Shown here in pieces: positions 1 to 10,199 of a stretch of 64,000 bases of DNA. The notes under the pieces are model-generated. The model was not told the origin of the DNA. It was given only the letters and a program-made list of their open reading frames with translations, and did no database searches. The position numbers and the translations under genes are program-made. Each line of letters starts with the position of its first letter. Positions within the stretch are counted from its first letter, which is position 1. Source of the DNA: Pseudomonadota bacterium (GTDB lineage Bacteria; Pseudomonadota; Gammaproteobacteria; Burkholderiales; Methylophilaceae). The stretch covers positions 55,775-119,774 of the forward strand of contig JAKQTN010000067.1 of the NCBI GenBank assembly GCA_029563075.1. Direction: 5' to 3'.

Positions 1-1440
1 CCACAACAGAATTCAACATTGCCCAAGCCAGCTTTGTCCGCCAAGCCTTATGCAGGCCCGGCCAATCTGGACACCAGCCTGCCCGATCTGGGGGATGTTT
101 CGCAAACCGTATTATCGCCGCTGGATGAGCAGCGCATTGCCGAGCAGATTATGCGCGAAGTGGCGGTGAGCGACGAGGTGGTGCAGGATGTTGAGGTGAC
201 CGATTATGTGCAGGCGCTGGGCAATAAGCTCACCGCCGCCAGCCCGGATAAACAGCAGAAGTTTAATTTTTTTGTAGTGCAGGATAACTCGATTAATGCT
301 TTTGCTATGCCAGGCGGCGTGATAGGCGTACATACTGGGCTGATATTGGCTTCGAATAGCGAATCGGAATTGGCAAGTGTGCTGGGACATGAGATTGGCC
401 ATGTGACGCAAAGACATTTGGCCAGAATGCTGGCGCAGCAAAAGTACGATACTTTTAAAAATATTGCGGGCATCGCGCTGGCTTTGCTGGTATCGCGCGC
501 CAACCCGGAACTGACCAACGGCGCGATGGCAACCGCGTCGGCTATCGGTGTGCAGCGCCAGTTAGATTATACGCGCGAGCATGAGCGTGAGGCAGACCGC
601 GTGGGTTTGAGTATTTTAGACAGTGCAGGTTTTGATACACGCGCCATGCCTGCATTTTTTAATACGCTGCAGCGTGGCACGCGGTTTGTGGAGGGCAGCG
701 CGCCCAGCTTTTTGCGCACGCACCCGCTTACAGCGGAGCGTATCGCGGATGTGTCTAACCGTGTAGAAACCATGCCGTACAAGCAGGTGACCGATAGCCT
801 GGAATTTAACCTGGTACGTGCCAAGCTGCGCGCAGCAAACGGCCTGACACAGACCGCGATAGACCAGTTTGAAGATAATATAAAAGAACGGCGATTCGCC
901 AGCGAAGCCGCCGAGCATTATGGTCTGGCGGTGGCGATGTTACGCAAAAACGATTTAACCGGTGCCGCCAACCAGGTGAAATGGCTAAAGGCCAATGCGC
1001 CAAAAAATGCCTATATTGAGAATTTAGGTGCGCGACTGGAAGTGGCGCGCAACAATCCGCAAGCCGCAGCCAGCCAATATGCAAAAGCGTTGGCGCTGTT
1101 TCCCGCCCATCGCTCGCTGATTTATGGCTATTCCGAGCATTTTTTAGCGATTAACCAGCCAGATCAAGCCATTAAACTGGTACAGAGTAAGCAGGCACAG
1201 TACCCCAGCGATGCTTATTTCTATGAGATTCTGGCTAAAGCCTACACAGCAAAAAACAAAAATCTGTTACGCTTTCAGGCGCAAGGGGAATCATATTACC
1301 GGCAGTATAATTTGGCCAAAGCCATCGAGCAGATGGAGTTTGCGGTAAAAGCCAAAGACGGCAATTTTTATGAGCATTCGATTGTAGAAGCGCGCTTGAA
1401 AGAGCTGCGCCGTAAGCAGGAAAACGAGAAAACAAGTTAA
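1..1440 (+). CDS. bepA: M48 family metalloprotease with C-terminal TPR-like region (BepA/YfgC-like), 5' end outside window
   Basis: HEIGH zinc motif (LGHEIGHVTQRHLARM); frame open to window edge, so the TTG at 19 is probably not the real start. Confidence 0.85.
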   Translation, partial: PQQNSTLPKPALSAKPYAGPANLDTSLPDLGDVSQTVLSPLDEQRIAEQIMREVAVSDEVVQDVEVTDYVQALGNKLTAASPDKQQKFNFFVVQDNSINAFAMPGGVIGVHTGLILASNSESELASVLGHEIGHVTQRHLARMLAQQKYDTFKNIAGIALALLVSRANPELTNGAMATASAIGVQRQLDYTREHEREADRVGLSILDSAGFDTRAMPAFFNTLQRGTRFVEGSAPSFLRTHPLTAERIADVSNRVETMPYKQVTDSLEFNLVRAKLRAANGLTQTAIDQFEDNIKERRFASEAAEHYGLAVAMLRKNDLTGAANQVKWLKANAPKNAYIENLGARLEVARNNPQAAASQYAKALALFPAHRSLIYGYSEHFLAINQPDQAIKLVQSKQAQYPSDAYFYEILAKAYTAKNKNLLRFQAQGESYYRQYNLAKAIEQMEFAVKAKDGNFYEHSIVEARLKELRRKQENEKTS

Positions 1441-1883
1441 TGCAACGCAGAGATTTTTTAACTATTCTGGCAGGCGCCGCGGCTACTGCATTCATGCTGC
1501 CAATCCATGCGCTGGCAGCGGTGTGGAATAAAGCCGCGTTCGAAGCGGCAAAACTTAACGAGGCGACTGCCCATTTGGCAATTAATGGCGAAATTCCAAG
1601 CAAAGACATTGAAATTATCGCGCCGGACCGCGCGGAAAATGGCGCAATCGTGCAGATCGCAATCACCAGCCGCATCCCCAATACCGAGGCGATGAGCGTG
1701 CTGGTGGAGCATAATCCGACTGCACTCATTGGCAATTTTATGTTCAGCAATGGCGCGTTGCCTTATCTAGTCACGCGCATCAAAATGGCCGAAACCAGCT
1801 ATGTCAAGATTATTGTAAAAGCAGGCGAAAAGTACTACACCAATAGCAAGGCGGTTGAAGTGCTAGAGAACGGGTGTGGTTAA
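1440..1883 (+). CDS. soxY: Thiosulfate oxidation carrier protein SoxY
   Basis: Tat-like N-terminus (MQRRDFL), SoxY fold sequence, C-terminal ...ENGCG carrier cysteine; soxZ adjacent. Confidence 0.88.
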   Translation: MQRRDFLTILAGAAATAFMLPIHALAAVWNKAAFEAAKLNEATAHLAINGEIPSKDIEIIAPDRAENGAIVQIAITSRIPNTEAMSVLVEHNPTALIGNFMFSNGALPYLVTRIKMAETSYVKIIVKAGEKYYTNSKAVEVLENGCG

Positions 1884-2200
1884 TGGAAGCAAATATGAAA
1901 ATGCGCGCCAAACTGACTGGTGACGTGACAGAAGTGAAGGTAATTATTAATCACCCTATGGAAACCGGCCGCCGGAAAGATGATGCCGGGCAGCTGATTC
2001 CAGCCTATTTTATTCAACTGGTCACTGCTACTTTAAACGATCAGCCCGTGCTGGAGATGCAATGGGGCACAGGAATTTCTAAGAACCCTTATCTTACTTT
2101 TCACCTGAAAGGTGCAAAAGCAGGCGATAAAATTACTGTCACCTGGCACGATAATCTTGGCAAGACAGCGTCAGGCGAAACCGCTGTCGTGCCTGCATAA
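1883..2200 (+). CDS. soxZ: Thiosulfate oxidation carrier complex protein SoxZ
   Basis: SoxZ-like sequence; TAATG overlap with soxY; ORF track start 1874 is an upstream in-frame GTG. Confidence 0.88.
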   Translation: MEANMKMRAKLTGDVTEVKVIINHPMETGRRKDDAGQLIPAYFIQLVTATLNDQPVLEMQWGTGISKNPYLTFHLKGAKAGDKITVTWHDNLGKTASGETAVVPA

Positions 2201-2210
2201 CAACCTGCTA

Positions 2211-2399
2211 TTACTTGGTTTTGCAGGTGCTCATGCCTAACAGGGCATAAGCAGGACAAAAATTAATCAACGCGGTAGCCAACGGCACAACGCCTATCCA
2301 TGCCCACATCGGGCCGCCGCCGATTAATGCCCAAGCGATCAAAGCCAGCCCCACCACAATGCGTATCACGCGATCAATGCCACCCACATTTGCTTTCAT
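2211..2399 (-). CDS. DUF2892 (YgaP-like) small inner-membrane protein
   Basis: MKANVGGIDRVIRIVVGLALIAWAL... typical DUF2892; ATG at 2399 preceded by a Shine-Dalgarno-like site. Confidence 0.8.
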   Translation of the reverse strand: MKANVGGIDRVIRIVVGLALIAWALIGGGPMWAWIGVVPLATALINFCPAYALLGMSTCKTK

Positions 2400-2490
2400 T
2401 TTAATTCCTCTCAATAAAAAAGAAACCGTCAATCCAGATATGTAACGATTATATTATGCTTTTTTATATCATGTTCAACTGTGATTTTAG

Positions 2491-4116
2491 TTACAGACGG
2501 TTAATGTTCAAAGCGACTGCTTCGGCCACTTTGATGCCATCCACGCCGGCTGATAAAATACCGCCCGCATAGCCTGCGCCTTCGCCACATGGGTACAGGC
2601 CTTTGGTGTTGATGCTTTGCAGGTTGTCATCATTGCGTTTAATGCGGATCGGCGACGAGGTGCGCGTTTCTACGCCGGTTAAGATGCCGTCCGCAAGGTC
2701 AAAACCTTTAATTTGTTTGGCAAACGCTGGAATCGCCTCGCGGATGGCTGTAATCGCGAATTCGGGTAGCGCAGAGTCCAGATTGGTAAGATGCACGCCC
2801 GGCGTGTAAGAGGGCATCACTTCGCCAAATTTGGTAGAAGGTTTGTTGGCTAAAAAGTCGCCAATCAATTGCCCGGGAGCCGCATAACTACTGCCTCCCA
2901 GGGCATAGGCTTTTGCCTCCAGTTCACGCTGTAATGCCATGCCGGCGAGTGGATGGCCAGGGAAATCGATTTCCGGCGTAATGCCGACCACGATGCCCGC
3001 ATTGGCGTTGCGCTCGTTACGCGAATACTGGCTCATGCCGTTAGTGACTACGCGGCCTTGTTCGGATGCTGCCGCGACCACTGTGCCGCCCGGGCACATG
3101 CAAAAGCTGTAAACGCTGCGCCCGTTGCTGGCATGATGCACCAGCTTGTAATCGGCCGCGCCCAAAATGGGGTGCTGTGCATTTGCGCCATGGCGTGCGC
3201 GGTCAATGAGCGATTGCGGATGCTCGATGCGAAAGCCAATTGAAAATGGTTTGGCTTCGATATAAATGCCTTTTTTGTGAATCATCTCGAATGTATCGCG
3301 TGCGCTATGGCCAACTGCCAGGATCAGGTGATTGGTGGCGATGCGTTCGCCTGTTTGCAGCACCACGCCTTGCACCTCCCCGTTCTCGATTTCAATATCA
3401 TCCACACGGCTTTCAAAACGAATCTCGCCGCCAAGCGATTCAATCGTTTTGCGCATTTCTTCCACCATGCCGACCAGCCTGAATGTGCCGATATGCGGAT
3501 GGCTGACGTACATAATTTCTTCTGGCGCGCCTGCTTTTACAAACTCCTGCAAGACTTTGCGGCCGTAATGTTTGGGGTCTTTAATCTGGCTGTAAAGTTT
3601 GCCATCCGAGAACGTGCCCGCGCCTCCTTCACCGAATTGCACGTTGGATTCCGGATTGAGCTTGGATTTACGCCAAAAATCCCAGGTGTCCTTGGTGCGC
3701 TCGCGTACGCGCTTGCCACGCTCAAGCACAATCGGCTTAAAGCCGGATTGCGCCAGAATAAGCGCTGCAAAAATCCCGGCAGGGCCGAAACCCACGATGA
3801 CAGGACGCGACTTTAACTCGACAGGTGCAGTAGCCACAAATTGATAACTGGTATCAGGCGCCGGCTTTACATGCGGGTCTTTGGCAAATCTGGCTAACAA
3901 TTTAGCCTCGTTATTCACGCTGACATCCAGCGAGTACACCAATAAAATCGCGTTGGCTTTGCGTGCGTCCACGCCGCGTTTGAAAATCGAAAACTCGATC
4001 AGGTCAGATTGGTTAATCGCCAGCTTTTTGATTAATGCAGCTTTGATTTCGCTGTTTGAATGCCCCTTGTCTGTCGCGCTGGTTAAAGGCAGTTTAATTT
4101 CAGTGACTCTAAGCAT
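2491..4116 (-). CDS. NAD(P)/FAD-dependent oxidoreductase (FAD-dependent dehydrogenase family)
   Basis: GFGPAGIFAALILAQSG dinucleotide-binding motif; GGAGTFSDGKLYSQ and GEGAGYAGGILSAGVDG motifs. Confidence 0.85.
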   Translation of the reverse strand: MLRVTEIKLPLTSATDKGHSNSEIKAALIKKLAINQSDLIEFSIFKRGVDARKANAILLVYSLDVSVNNEAKLLARFAKDPHVKPAPDTSYQFVATAPVELKSRPVIVGFGPAGIFAALILAQSGFKPIVLERGKRVRERTKDTWDFWRKSKLNPESNVQFGEGGAGTFSDGKLYSQIKDPKHYGRKVLQEFVKAGAPEEIMYVSHPHIGTFRLVGMVEEMRKTIESLGGEIRFESRVDDIEIENGEVQGVVLQTGERIATNHLILAVGHSARDTFEMIHKKGIYIEAKPFSIGFRIEHPQSLIDRARHGANAQHPILGAADYKLVHHASNGRSVYSFCMCPGGTVVAAASEQGRVVTNGMSQYSRNERNANAGIVVGITPEIDFPGHPLAGMALQRELEAKAYALGGSSYAAPGQLIGDFLANKPSTKFGEVMPSYTPGVHLTNLDSALPEFAITAIREAIPAFAKQIKGFDLADGILTGVETRTSSPIRIKRNDDNLQSINTKGLYPCGEGAGYAGGILSAGVDGIKVAEAVALNINRL

Positions 4117-4128
4117 GGATTCTGATCG

Positions 4129-4734
4129 TTAAAGTTCTAAATTCAATTGTAATAATTTGCGCAGCATCGGCACGGTAATCGGCTTATGGGTCGTTAGCGA
4201 CCATTCGTCCAGCGCATCCAATGTCGCCATTAAGGTAGGTAAATCGCGGCGCAAGTAGCGCAGACAGTAGTCGACCACTTCATCGGGCAGCTTCATGCCG
4301 CGCTCTTTGGCGTGCTGTTTGAGCGCGGTGGCTTTTTCATCGTCATTCAGCGGTTGCAGTTGATACACCAGTCCCCAAGCCAGGCGCGTGGCGAGGTCGT
4401 CACGCAAGCCCATTTGTGCAGGCGCGTGCAGGCCTGCAGTAATCAGTATACCGCCGGTTTCCTTAAGCTGGTTGTAGGTATTAAATAATTCAATCTGCGC
4501 TTCGTTATCGAGTAAATGCACATCGTCTGCAACCCGCCCCCCTATTGCCTTGCAGGCCGATAATAAATGGCTTTTTCCACTGCCGGCTTCGCCCCACAAG
4601 TAGATAAAACGTGGTTGTGCCTGGCTGCTTAGTGTAGCGTTCAGGCTGGCAATCGCTTCTGCGTTACGTCCCGCCACAAAGTTTTGCAGCGATGGCGCGG
4701 CAGCGGGCTTGATGTCGAGAAGGAGTTGCTTCAT
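4129..4734 (-). CDS. hda: DnaA regulatory inactivator Hda
   Basis: Short DnaA-like AAA+ domain (GEAGSGKSHLL), next to PerM-like gene and purM as in beta-proteobacteria. Confidence 0.88.
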   Translation of the reverse strand: MKQLLLDIKPAAAPSLQNFVAGRNAEAIASLNATLSSQAQPRFIYLWGEAGSGKSHLLSACKAIGGRVADDVHLLDNEAQIELFNTYNQLKETGGILITAGLHAPAQMGLRDDLATRLAWGLVYQLQPLNDDEKATALKQHAKERGMKLPDEVVDYCLRYLRRDLPTLMATLDALDEWSLTTHKPITVPMLRKLLQLNLEL

Positions 4735-4740
4735 GCTTCT

Positions 4741-5841
4741 CTATTTTAAATAGGTATCGCTACCCAGATAACTTTCCCGGGTGTGGCGCAAACCAACCGC
4801 AATCGCCGCACTCACTGGCAGTGCAAGCAGCACGCCCGCGAAGCCGAATAGCTGACCGCCGGCCAGCAAGGCGAAAATCACAATGACAGGATGCAGACCG
4901 ATGCGATGGCCCACCAGTTTTGGCGTGAGCACCATGCCTTCTAGCAACTGGCCGATGCCAAATACCAGCAAAACAGGGATGACCTGCCCAATGCTGGTAA
5001 ATTGCAATGACGCGACAAGCAGCGCCAATGCCAGGCCCAGCACTATGCCTAAATAAGGCACAAAACCCAGCAAGCCTGCAATCAAGCCAATCGGCAACGC
5101 CATGTCGAGTCCCGCGATCCACAGGCCAATGGTGTAAAACAGGCTCATGGCGAGCATCACCATCAGTTGTCCGCGCAGAAATTCGGCAAGCACCTGGTCG
5201 ATTTCCTTGGCAACGGTAACGGTTTTATCGTGCCAGTCACGCGGCACCAATTGGCCGATACTTGCAATAAAGCCATCCCAGTCGCGCAGCAGATAAAACA
5301 GCACTATTGGCAGCAACAGGGTATTGGCGACTATGCCAATCAAGGCTAGGCCGTGACTACCAGCAGTTTGTAGTATGCTGCCGAGGATGTCTCCCGCAGA
5401 TTTCCAGTTTTTTGTGATAAGTTCCTGAATTTGCGCACTGTTTACATCGAAATGAATGCCGAATCTGGCGTGCAGCCAGGGTTCAATTGAATCGCGAATA
5501 CGGCCGATGAAGACGGGGAGTCGCTCCGCGATGAGCAAAGATTCTTTTTGCAAGAGCGGGATTAATATTAAAAATAGTAAAAATATGGCAGCGAATATCG
5601 CCAACATCATCAATGCCGTGGCAAGTGTGCGGCCGAGTCTGAACTTGCCCATGCCCCATACACTGAGCTTGTCTACCAGTGGGTCGCAGATATAGGCCAA
5701 TATCGCCGCGATTAAAAAGGGCGTGAGCACTGGCAGCAGCAAATAAATGAAAAATGCAAAAAGCGCAGCGAGGATTAACCAGCGATTGTTGGCTAAAAAA
5801 TTATTGCTAGAATTGTGGTTTGCAGTGTTTTTTTGGTTCAT
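4741..5841 (-). CDS. AI-2E family transporter / PerM-like permease
   Basis: Multi-TM; PxxLGIVLG, GxxxLTPKLVGHRIGLHPVIVIFALLAGG motif. Confidence 0.9.
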   Translation of the reverse strand: MNQKNTANHNSSNNFLANNRWLILAALFAFFIYLLLPVLTPFLIAAILAYICDPLVDKLSVWGMGKFRLGRTLATALMMLAIFAAIFLLFLILIPLLQKESLLIAERLPVFIGRIRDSIEPWLHARFGIHFDVNSAQIQELITKNWKSAGDILGSILQTAGSHGLALIGIVANTLLLPIVLFYLLRDWDGFIASIGQLVPRDWHDKTVTVAKEIDQVLAEFLRGQLMVMLAMSLFYTIGLWIAGLDMALPIGLIAGLLGFVPYLGIVLGLALALLVASLQFTSIGQVIPVLLVFGIGQLLEGMVLTPKLVGHRIGLHPVIVIFALLAGGQLFGFAGVLLALPVSAAIAVGLRHTRESYLGSDTYLK

Positions 5842-5935
5842 TAGGCATAGTGCGTTAAAATGCTATTTGGCAAATTATACTTAAATTAACCCACAGCGTT
5901 GTAATTAACCCCAAGATTTAGAATCGAGCACAGCT

Positions 5936-6985
5936 TTGACTACAAATACATCAGATAAAACTTCCATTAGTTACCGCGATGCGGGTGTTGATATCGAAGC
6001 AGGCGATGCGCTTGTGGAGCAAATCAAGCCATTCGCCAAGCGTACCATGCGTCCTGAAGTGCTGGGTGGTATCGGCGGCTTTGGTTCGTTATTTGCCGTG
6101 CCGCAAAAATTCAAAGAGCCGGTGCTGGTTTCTGGCACTGATGGCGTAGGTACTAAATTAAAATTGGCGTTCGAGCTGAATAAGCACGATACTGTGGGTA
6201 TTGATCTGGTGGCGATGAGCGTGAACGATATCCTCGTACAGGGCGCCGAGCCGTTATTTTTCCTGGATTACTTTGCTTGCGGCAAGCTGGAAGTCGGCAC
6301 GGCTGCGCAGGTGATCAAGGGCATTGCCGAAGGCTGCGAGCAATCGGGATGCGCGCTGGTTGGCGGGGAAACCGCCGAGATGCCAGGCATGTACCCGGCC
6401 GGTGAATACGATTTGGCAGGCTTTGCAGTGGGCTGTGTGGATAAAGCCAACATCATCGATGGCACAACGATCGCAGCAGGCGATGTGGTGCTGGGTCTGG
6501 CTTCCAGCGGTGCGCATTCCAATGGGTACTCGCTGATTCGCAAGCTGATCGAAAAATCAGGCATTGATTTTGAATCGGATTTCCATGGCCGTAAGTTCAA
6601 GGACGTGGTGATGGCGCCGACCAGAATTTATGTGAAATCGCTGCTTAAGCTGATCTGGACGATGCCGGTGAAAGGCATGGCGCATATCACCGGCGGCGGT
6701 ATTACCGAGAACGTGCCGCGTGTATTGCCAGGTGGCCTCACCGCTGAAATCACCAAAGGTAGTTGGACAATGCCGCCTTTGTTTACTTGGCTGCAAGCAC
6801 AGGGTAATGTGGCTGAAGACGAGATGTACCGTACTTTTAACTGCGGTATCGGCATGGTGGTGATTGTGGCAAAAGAATATGCGGATGCAGCCCAGTCTTT
6901 GTTGATTGAAGCAGGTGAAACAGTGTCAGTGATTGGCCATATTCGTGAGCAGCAGGCAGGTGAAGCGCCTACGGTCGTTGTTTAG
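5936..6985 (+). CDS. purM: Phosphoribosylformylglycinamidine cyclo-ligase
   Basis: [46 protein letters not shown] motifs; TTG start. Confidence 0.95.
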   Translation: MTTNTSDKTSISYRDAGVDIEAGDALVEQIKPFAKRTMRPEVLGGIGGFGSLFAVPQKFKEPVLVSGTDGVGTKLKLAFELNKHDTVGIDLVAMSVNDILVQGAEPLFFLDYFACGKLEVGTAAQVIKGIAEGCEQSGCALVGGETAEMPGMYPAGEYDLAGFAVGCVDKANIIDGTTIAAGDVVLGLASSGAHSNGYSLIRKLIEKSGIDFESDFHGRKFKDVVMAPTRIYVKSLLKLIWTMPVKGMAHITGGGITENVPRVLPGGLTAEITKGSWTMPPLFTWLQAQGNVAEDEMYRTFNCGIGMVVIVAKEYADAAQSLLIEAGETVSVIGHIREQQAGEAPTVVV

Positions 6986-7074
6986 GGCTTCCTTAATAGC
7001 ATACAGACAACGCATCGTGTCATGATGCGTTAAATGAACTAACACAATTTTGGCTCTGCCTACGAAAGAAGTGC

Positions 7075-7782
7075 ATGTTGAGATTATCGCAATTCATTAT
7101 TTTGTTGCTGTTGCCAATATGTTTTTTGGGCGCAAGCCCGGCGCAGGCCTATCCAAAAAGTATCCAGCTTGAATACGATGTCGCCCGCAACGGCAAGCAA
7201 TTCGCCAAGGTGAAAGAAAGCTTCACGCAAAATGGCAAACAGTATCGCATTAAATCCGTGACTAAAGGACTTGGCGTTTATGCCTTAATGGGTGAGCGCG
7301 TGCTTACCAGCACGGGCGCGGTTACCAGTCAGGGTTTGAAGCCAAGTCATTTCGAGTTGCATCAGGGGCATAGCGCCAAGAAGACTTTGATTGCGGATTT
7401 TAATTGGGCAAAAAATATGCTCAGTATGCAGGTAAAAGGTGAGCGCAGAACCGAAGCCTTAAACAAGGGCACGCAAGATCTGGCGAGCTACGTTTATCAA
7501 TTTATGTTTACGCCACCTAAAAAGGATGAGGTCAATGTGACGCTGACAACGGGCAAGAAACTGCATCAATATCAATATAAAGTGATTGCGCGCGGCTTGA
7601 AACTGGACATTGCAAAAACAAGCTATAAAGCATTGCATATCTCAAACGAGGCTGCGGCAGGGGCTGAGAAAAAACAGCTGTGGCTGGCCGAAGATCAGTA
7701 TTATCTGCCGGTGCGCTATAAGCTTACGGATGAAGACGGCAGTAATTTCGAGCAAACGCTAACCAACATTCATGTGGAGTAA
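7075..7782 (+). CDS. DUF3108 domain-containing protein, signal peptide
   Basis: Signal peptide plus LEYDVARNGK / GTQDLASYVYQFMF; paralogous to next gene. Confidence 0.75.
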   Translation: MLRLSQFIILLLLPICFLGASPAQAYPKSIQLEYDVARNGKQFAKVKESFTQNGKQYRIKSVTKGLGVYALMGERVLTSTGAVTSQGLKPSHFELHQGHSAKKTLIADFNWAKNMLSMQVKGERRTEALNKGTQDLASYVYQFMFTPPKKDEVNVTLTTGKKLHQYQYKVIARGLKLDIAKTSYKALHISNEAAAGAEKKQLWLAEDQYYLPVRYKLTDEDGSNFEQTLTNIHVE

Positions 7783-8863
7783 GCTTGAACAGGTGCTGAA
7801 CGACCCGAGCCACAAGCGGCTGGGACTTGCTTTGGCTGTATCAGTTGTGCTGCATTTTTTTTTATTGGGAAAACTTGATTTAACGCTGCCTGACTTAAAA
7901 AAGGAAATGCATCTGATCGAGGCAAGCATTCAGATGCCTAAGGCGGTCGTTAAAACAGTAGAAACACCAATTCCAGAAGATGTAGTCATTCCAGAACCAA
8001 CGCCACCGGTCAAGCCGCCTGAACCTGTTGAGCCTCCAGAAGCTGAAATGCCGAATCAAGTGAATGAGGCGGCGGTGACGGATGCGGCACCAGACCCGGA
8101 GCCTGTAACTGAAAACCCGCCGCAGCCGCAAACTGAAAGCAGCGAACCAGATCCGCCACAAGAAGAGCCGCAGTTGGGAGATGCAGGTTTGGTGATTAAC
8201 GAAAATGCGTATCAATATGTGGAAACGGATTTTGATGTGCGTACAAGAATCGACGGCAGCACAGAAGGCAAGGCCAAAATCACTTACAATCTGATTGATA
8301 ATAAGCAATATCAATTGAAATGGCTTACTGAGGGTAGCGGTATCGTTGCATTGCTGTTTCCGGATTTATTGCAAACCAGCGAGGGCGAGCTGACCAAGGC
8401 TGGGCTGCAACCGAAGAGTTACTTATACCAGTTTGGCAACAAAACAGATAAAACCCGCACTGCCAATTTTGATTGGCAAACCAGAAAAGTGATCTTGCAG
8501 ACCTCAAAAGGCGCTAAAACAGAGGATCTGTCCGAAGGTACGCAAGATATACTGAGTTTTATGTATCAGTTTATGTATGTGGCGCCTTTGCAAACCATGC
8601 AAATTCATATTGCCACAGGCAAGAAATTAGCAACATATGACTATAGCTTTGAGGGTGAGGAGAACATTAATAGTGTGCTGGGCGAGCTTAAAACTATCCA
8701 TATCACACACAGCAATAGCGATGCAGATGAAAAGACCGAATTATGGCTGGCGATAGATTATCAATTCGTGCCGGTTAAGATTCGTAAAACAGAGAAAAAT
8801 GGCGATGTGGTTGAAATGGTGGCAACCCGCATCAACACCAACCGCCCCACAGTAAATAATTAG
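7772..8863 (+). CDS. DUF3108 domain protein with N-terminal TM anchor and Pro-rich TonB-like linker
   Basis: TM (LGLALAVSVVLHFFLL), PEPTPPVKPPEPVEPPE linker, then DUF3108 (GTQDILSFMYQFMY). Confidence 0.75.
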   Translation: MWSKLEQVLNDPSHKRLGLALAVSVVLHFFLLGKLDLTLPDLKKEMHLIEASIQMPKAVVKTVETPIPEDVVIPEPTPPVKPPEPVEPPEAEMPNQVNEAAVTDAAPDPEPVTENPPQPQTESSEPDPPQEEPQLGDAGLVINENAYQYVETDFDVRTRIDGSTEGKAKITYNLIDNKQYQLKWLTEGSGIVALLFPDLLQTSEGELTKAGLQPKSYLYQFGNKTDKTRTANFDWQTRKVILQTSKGAKTEDLSEGTQDILSFMYQFMYVAPLQTMQIHIATGKKLATYDYSFEGEENINSVLGELKTIHITHSNSDADEKTELWLAIDYQFVPVKIRKTEKNGDVVEMVATRINTNRPTVNN

Positions 8864-8903
8864 TAAAACAAACAATTAATCAAACTTTATAAAAAGATAA
8901 ACA

Positions 8904-10199
8904 ATGAATGCAAATCTAATCCGTCAGGCCGCAGTGGTGCTAGCCAATCTGCTTGATTTCAATAGTCCGGCAGATGCCAAATTGAGTGAGTTTTTTCGCA
9001 ATAACCGTGAACTCGGCACCAAAGACCGTGCTTTTGTGGCCGAGAGCGTATATGGCGTGCTGCGCCGTCTGCGTTATTTAAGTACGGTAGCCGCCAATGA
9101 GGAGAACGACCCAGATGATGCGCGTAAACTCATACTGGCGTGGCTACTGCGTATTCAAGGCAAGAGCATCCGCGAGCTTGAGCCGGTATTGACCGAGCAG
9201 CAAACCGAGTGGGCGCATGCGATTAAGGCCAAATCGACCGAAAATTTGCCTTTGGCCGTGCAGGCCGACGTGCGCGATTGGCTGTGGGATAAGCTGGTAG
9301 CGCAATATGGCGAAACAGAAGCGTTGACGATTTGCCGCAGCATGTTCGAGCAGGCGAGTCTGGATTTGCGCGTCAATACCATCAAAGGCAACCGGGATGA
9401 GGTGCTTAAAAAAATGCTGGCTGAAAACACTTCTAACGAAGATGTCATTAAAGCTACTCCGTATTCGCCAATTGGTATCCGCATGCCTAACCGCATGGGC
9501 ATCAGCCGCCATGTATTATTCACCGAAGGTAAAATCGAGGTGCAGGACGAAGGCAGCCAGTTATTGGCCTATTTGGTCGCGCCAAAACGCGGCCAGATGG
9601 TAGCAGATTTCTGTGCGGGCGCAGGCGGTAAAAGCCTGGCCATAGGCGCGTTGATGAAAAACACGGGCCGACTTTATGCGTTCGATGTCTCAGAACGGCG
9701 CTTACAAAATTTGGGGCAACGCTTAAAACGCTCTGGCTTGTCCAATCTGCATGCGCAGGTGATTACGAGCGAAAACGATCCCAAGTTAAAGCGTCTTAAT
9801 GGCAAGTTTGACCGCGTGCTGGTGGATGCGCCCTGCAGTGGGCTAGGCACTTTGCGACGTAACCCGGACTTAAAATGGCGCCAAACCGAGCAGGATGTGC
9901 AGGAACTGAATGTTAAGCAAACCAATATTCTGGCGCGCGCAGCAAAACTCACCAAGGCAGGCGGGCGCTTGATTTACGCCACTTGCAGTCTGTTGCAAGA
10001 CGAAAACGAGGCAATTGCCGAAGCGTTTTTAACTGCTCATCCAGAGTTTGATTTGCTGCCAGCCAATGAGATTCTAAGCCAGCAGCACATCAAACTGGAT
10101 ACAGGCAAATATTTAAAATTATTGCCACATCTGCACGGCACCGATGGTTTTTTTGCAGCGGTGTTTGAACGCAAAATGATTAAAGATGAAACTGCCTAG
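8904..10199 (+). CDS. RsmB/NOP family class I SAM-dependent RNA methyltransferase
   Basis: VADFCAGAGGKSLAIG, VDAPCSGLGTLRRNPDLKWR, YATCSLLQDENEA motifs. Confidence 0.88.
   Translation: MNANLIRQAAVVLANLLDFNSPADAKLSEFFRNNRELGTKDRAFVAESVYGVLRRLRYLSTVAANEENDPDDARKLILAWLLRIQGKSIRELEPVLTEQQTEWAHAIKAKSTENLPLAVQADVRDWLWDKLVAQYGETEALTICRSMFEQASLDLRVNTIKGNRDEVLKKMLAENTSNEDVIKATPYSPIGIRMPNRMGISRHVLFTEGKIEVQDEGSQLLAYLVAPKRGQMVADFCAGAGGKSLAIGALMKNTGRLYAFDVSERRLQNLGQRLKRSGLSNLHAQVITSENDPKLKRLNGKFDRVLVDAPCSGLGTLRRNPDLKWRQTEQDVQELNVKQTNILARAAKLTKAGGRLIYATCSLLQDENEAIAEAFLTAHPEFDLLPANEILSQQHIKLDTGKYLKLLPHLHGTDGFFAAVFERKMIKDETA

Noticed and set aside
1235-1750. 171-aa minus-strand ORF over bepA/soxY junction
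   Set aside because: Antisense to two supported genes.
3277-3816. 179-aa plus-strand ORF within the FAD oxidoreductase gene
   Set aside because: Antisense shadow ORF, no recognisable domain.
7009-7031. AACGCATC...GATGCGTT hairpin after purM
   Set aside because: No T-tract follows; too weak to call a terminator.
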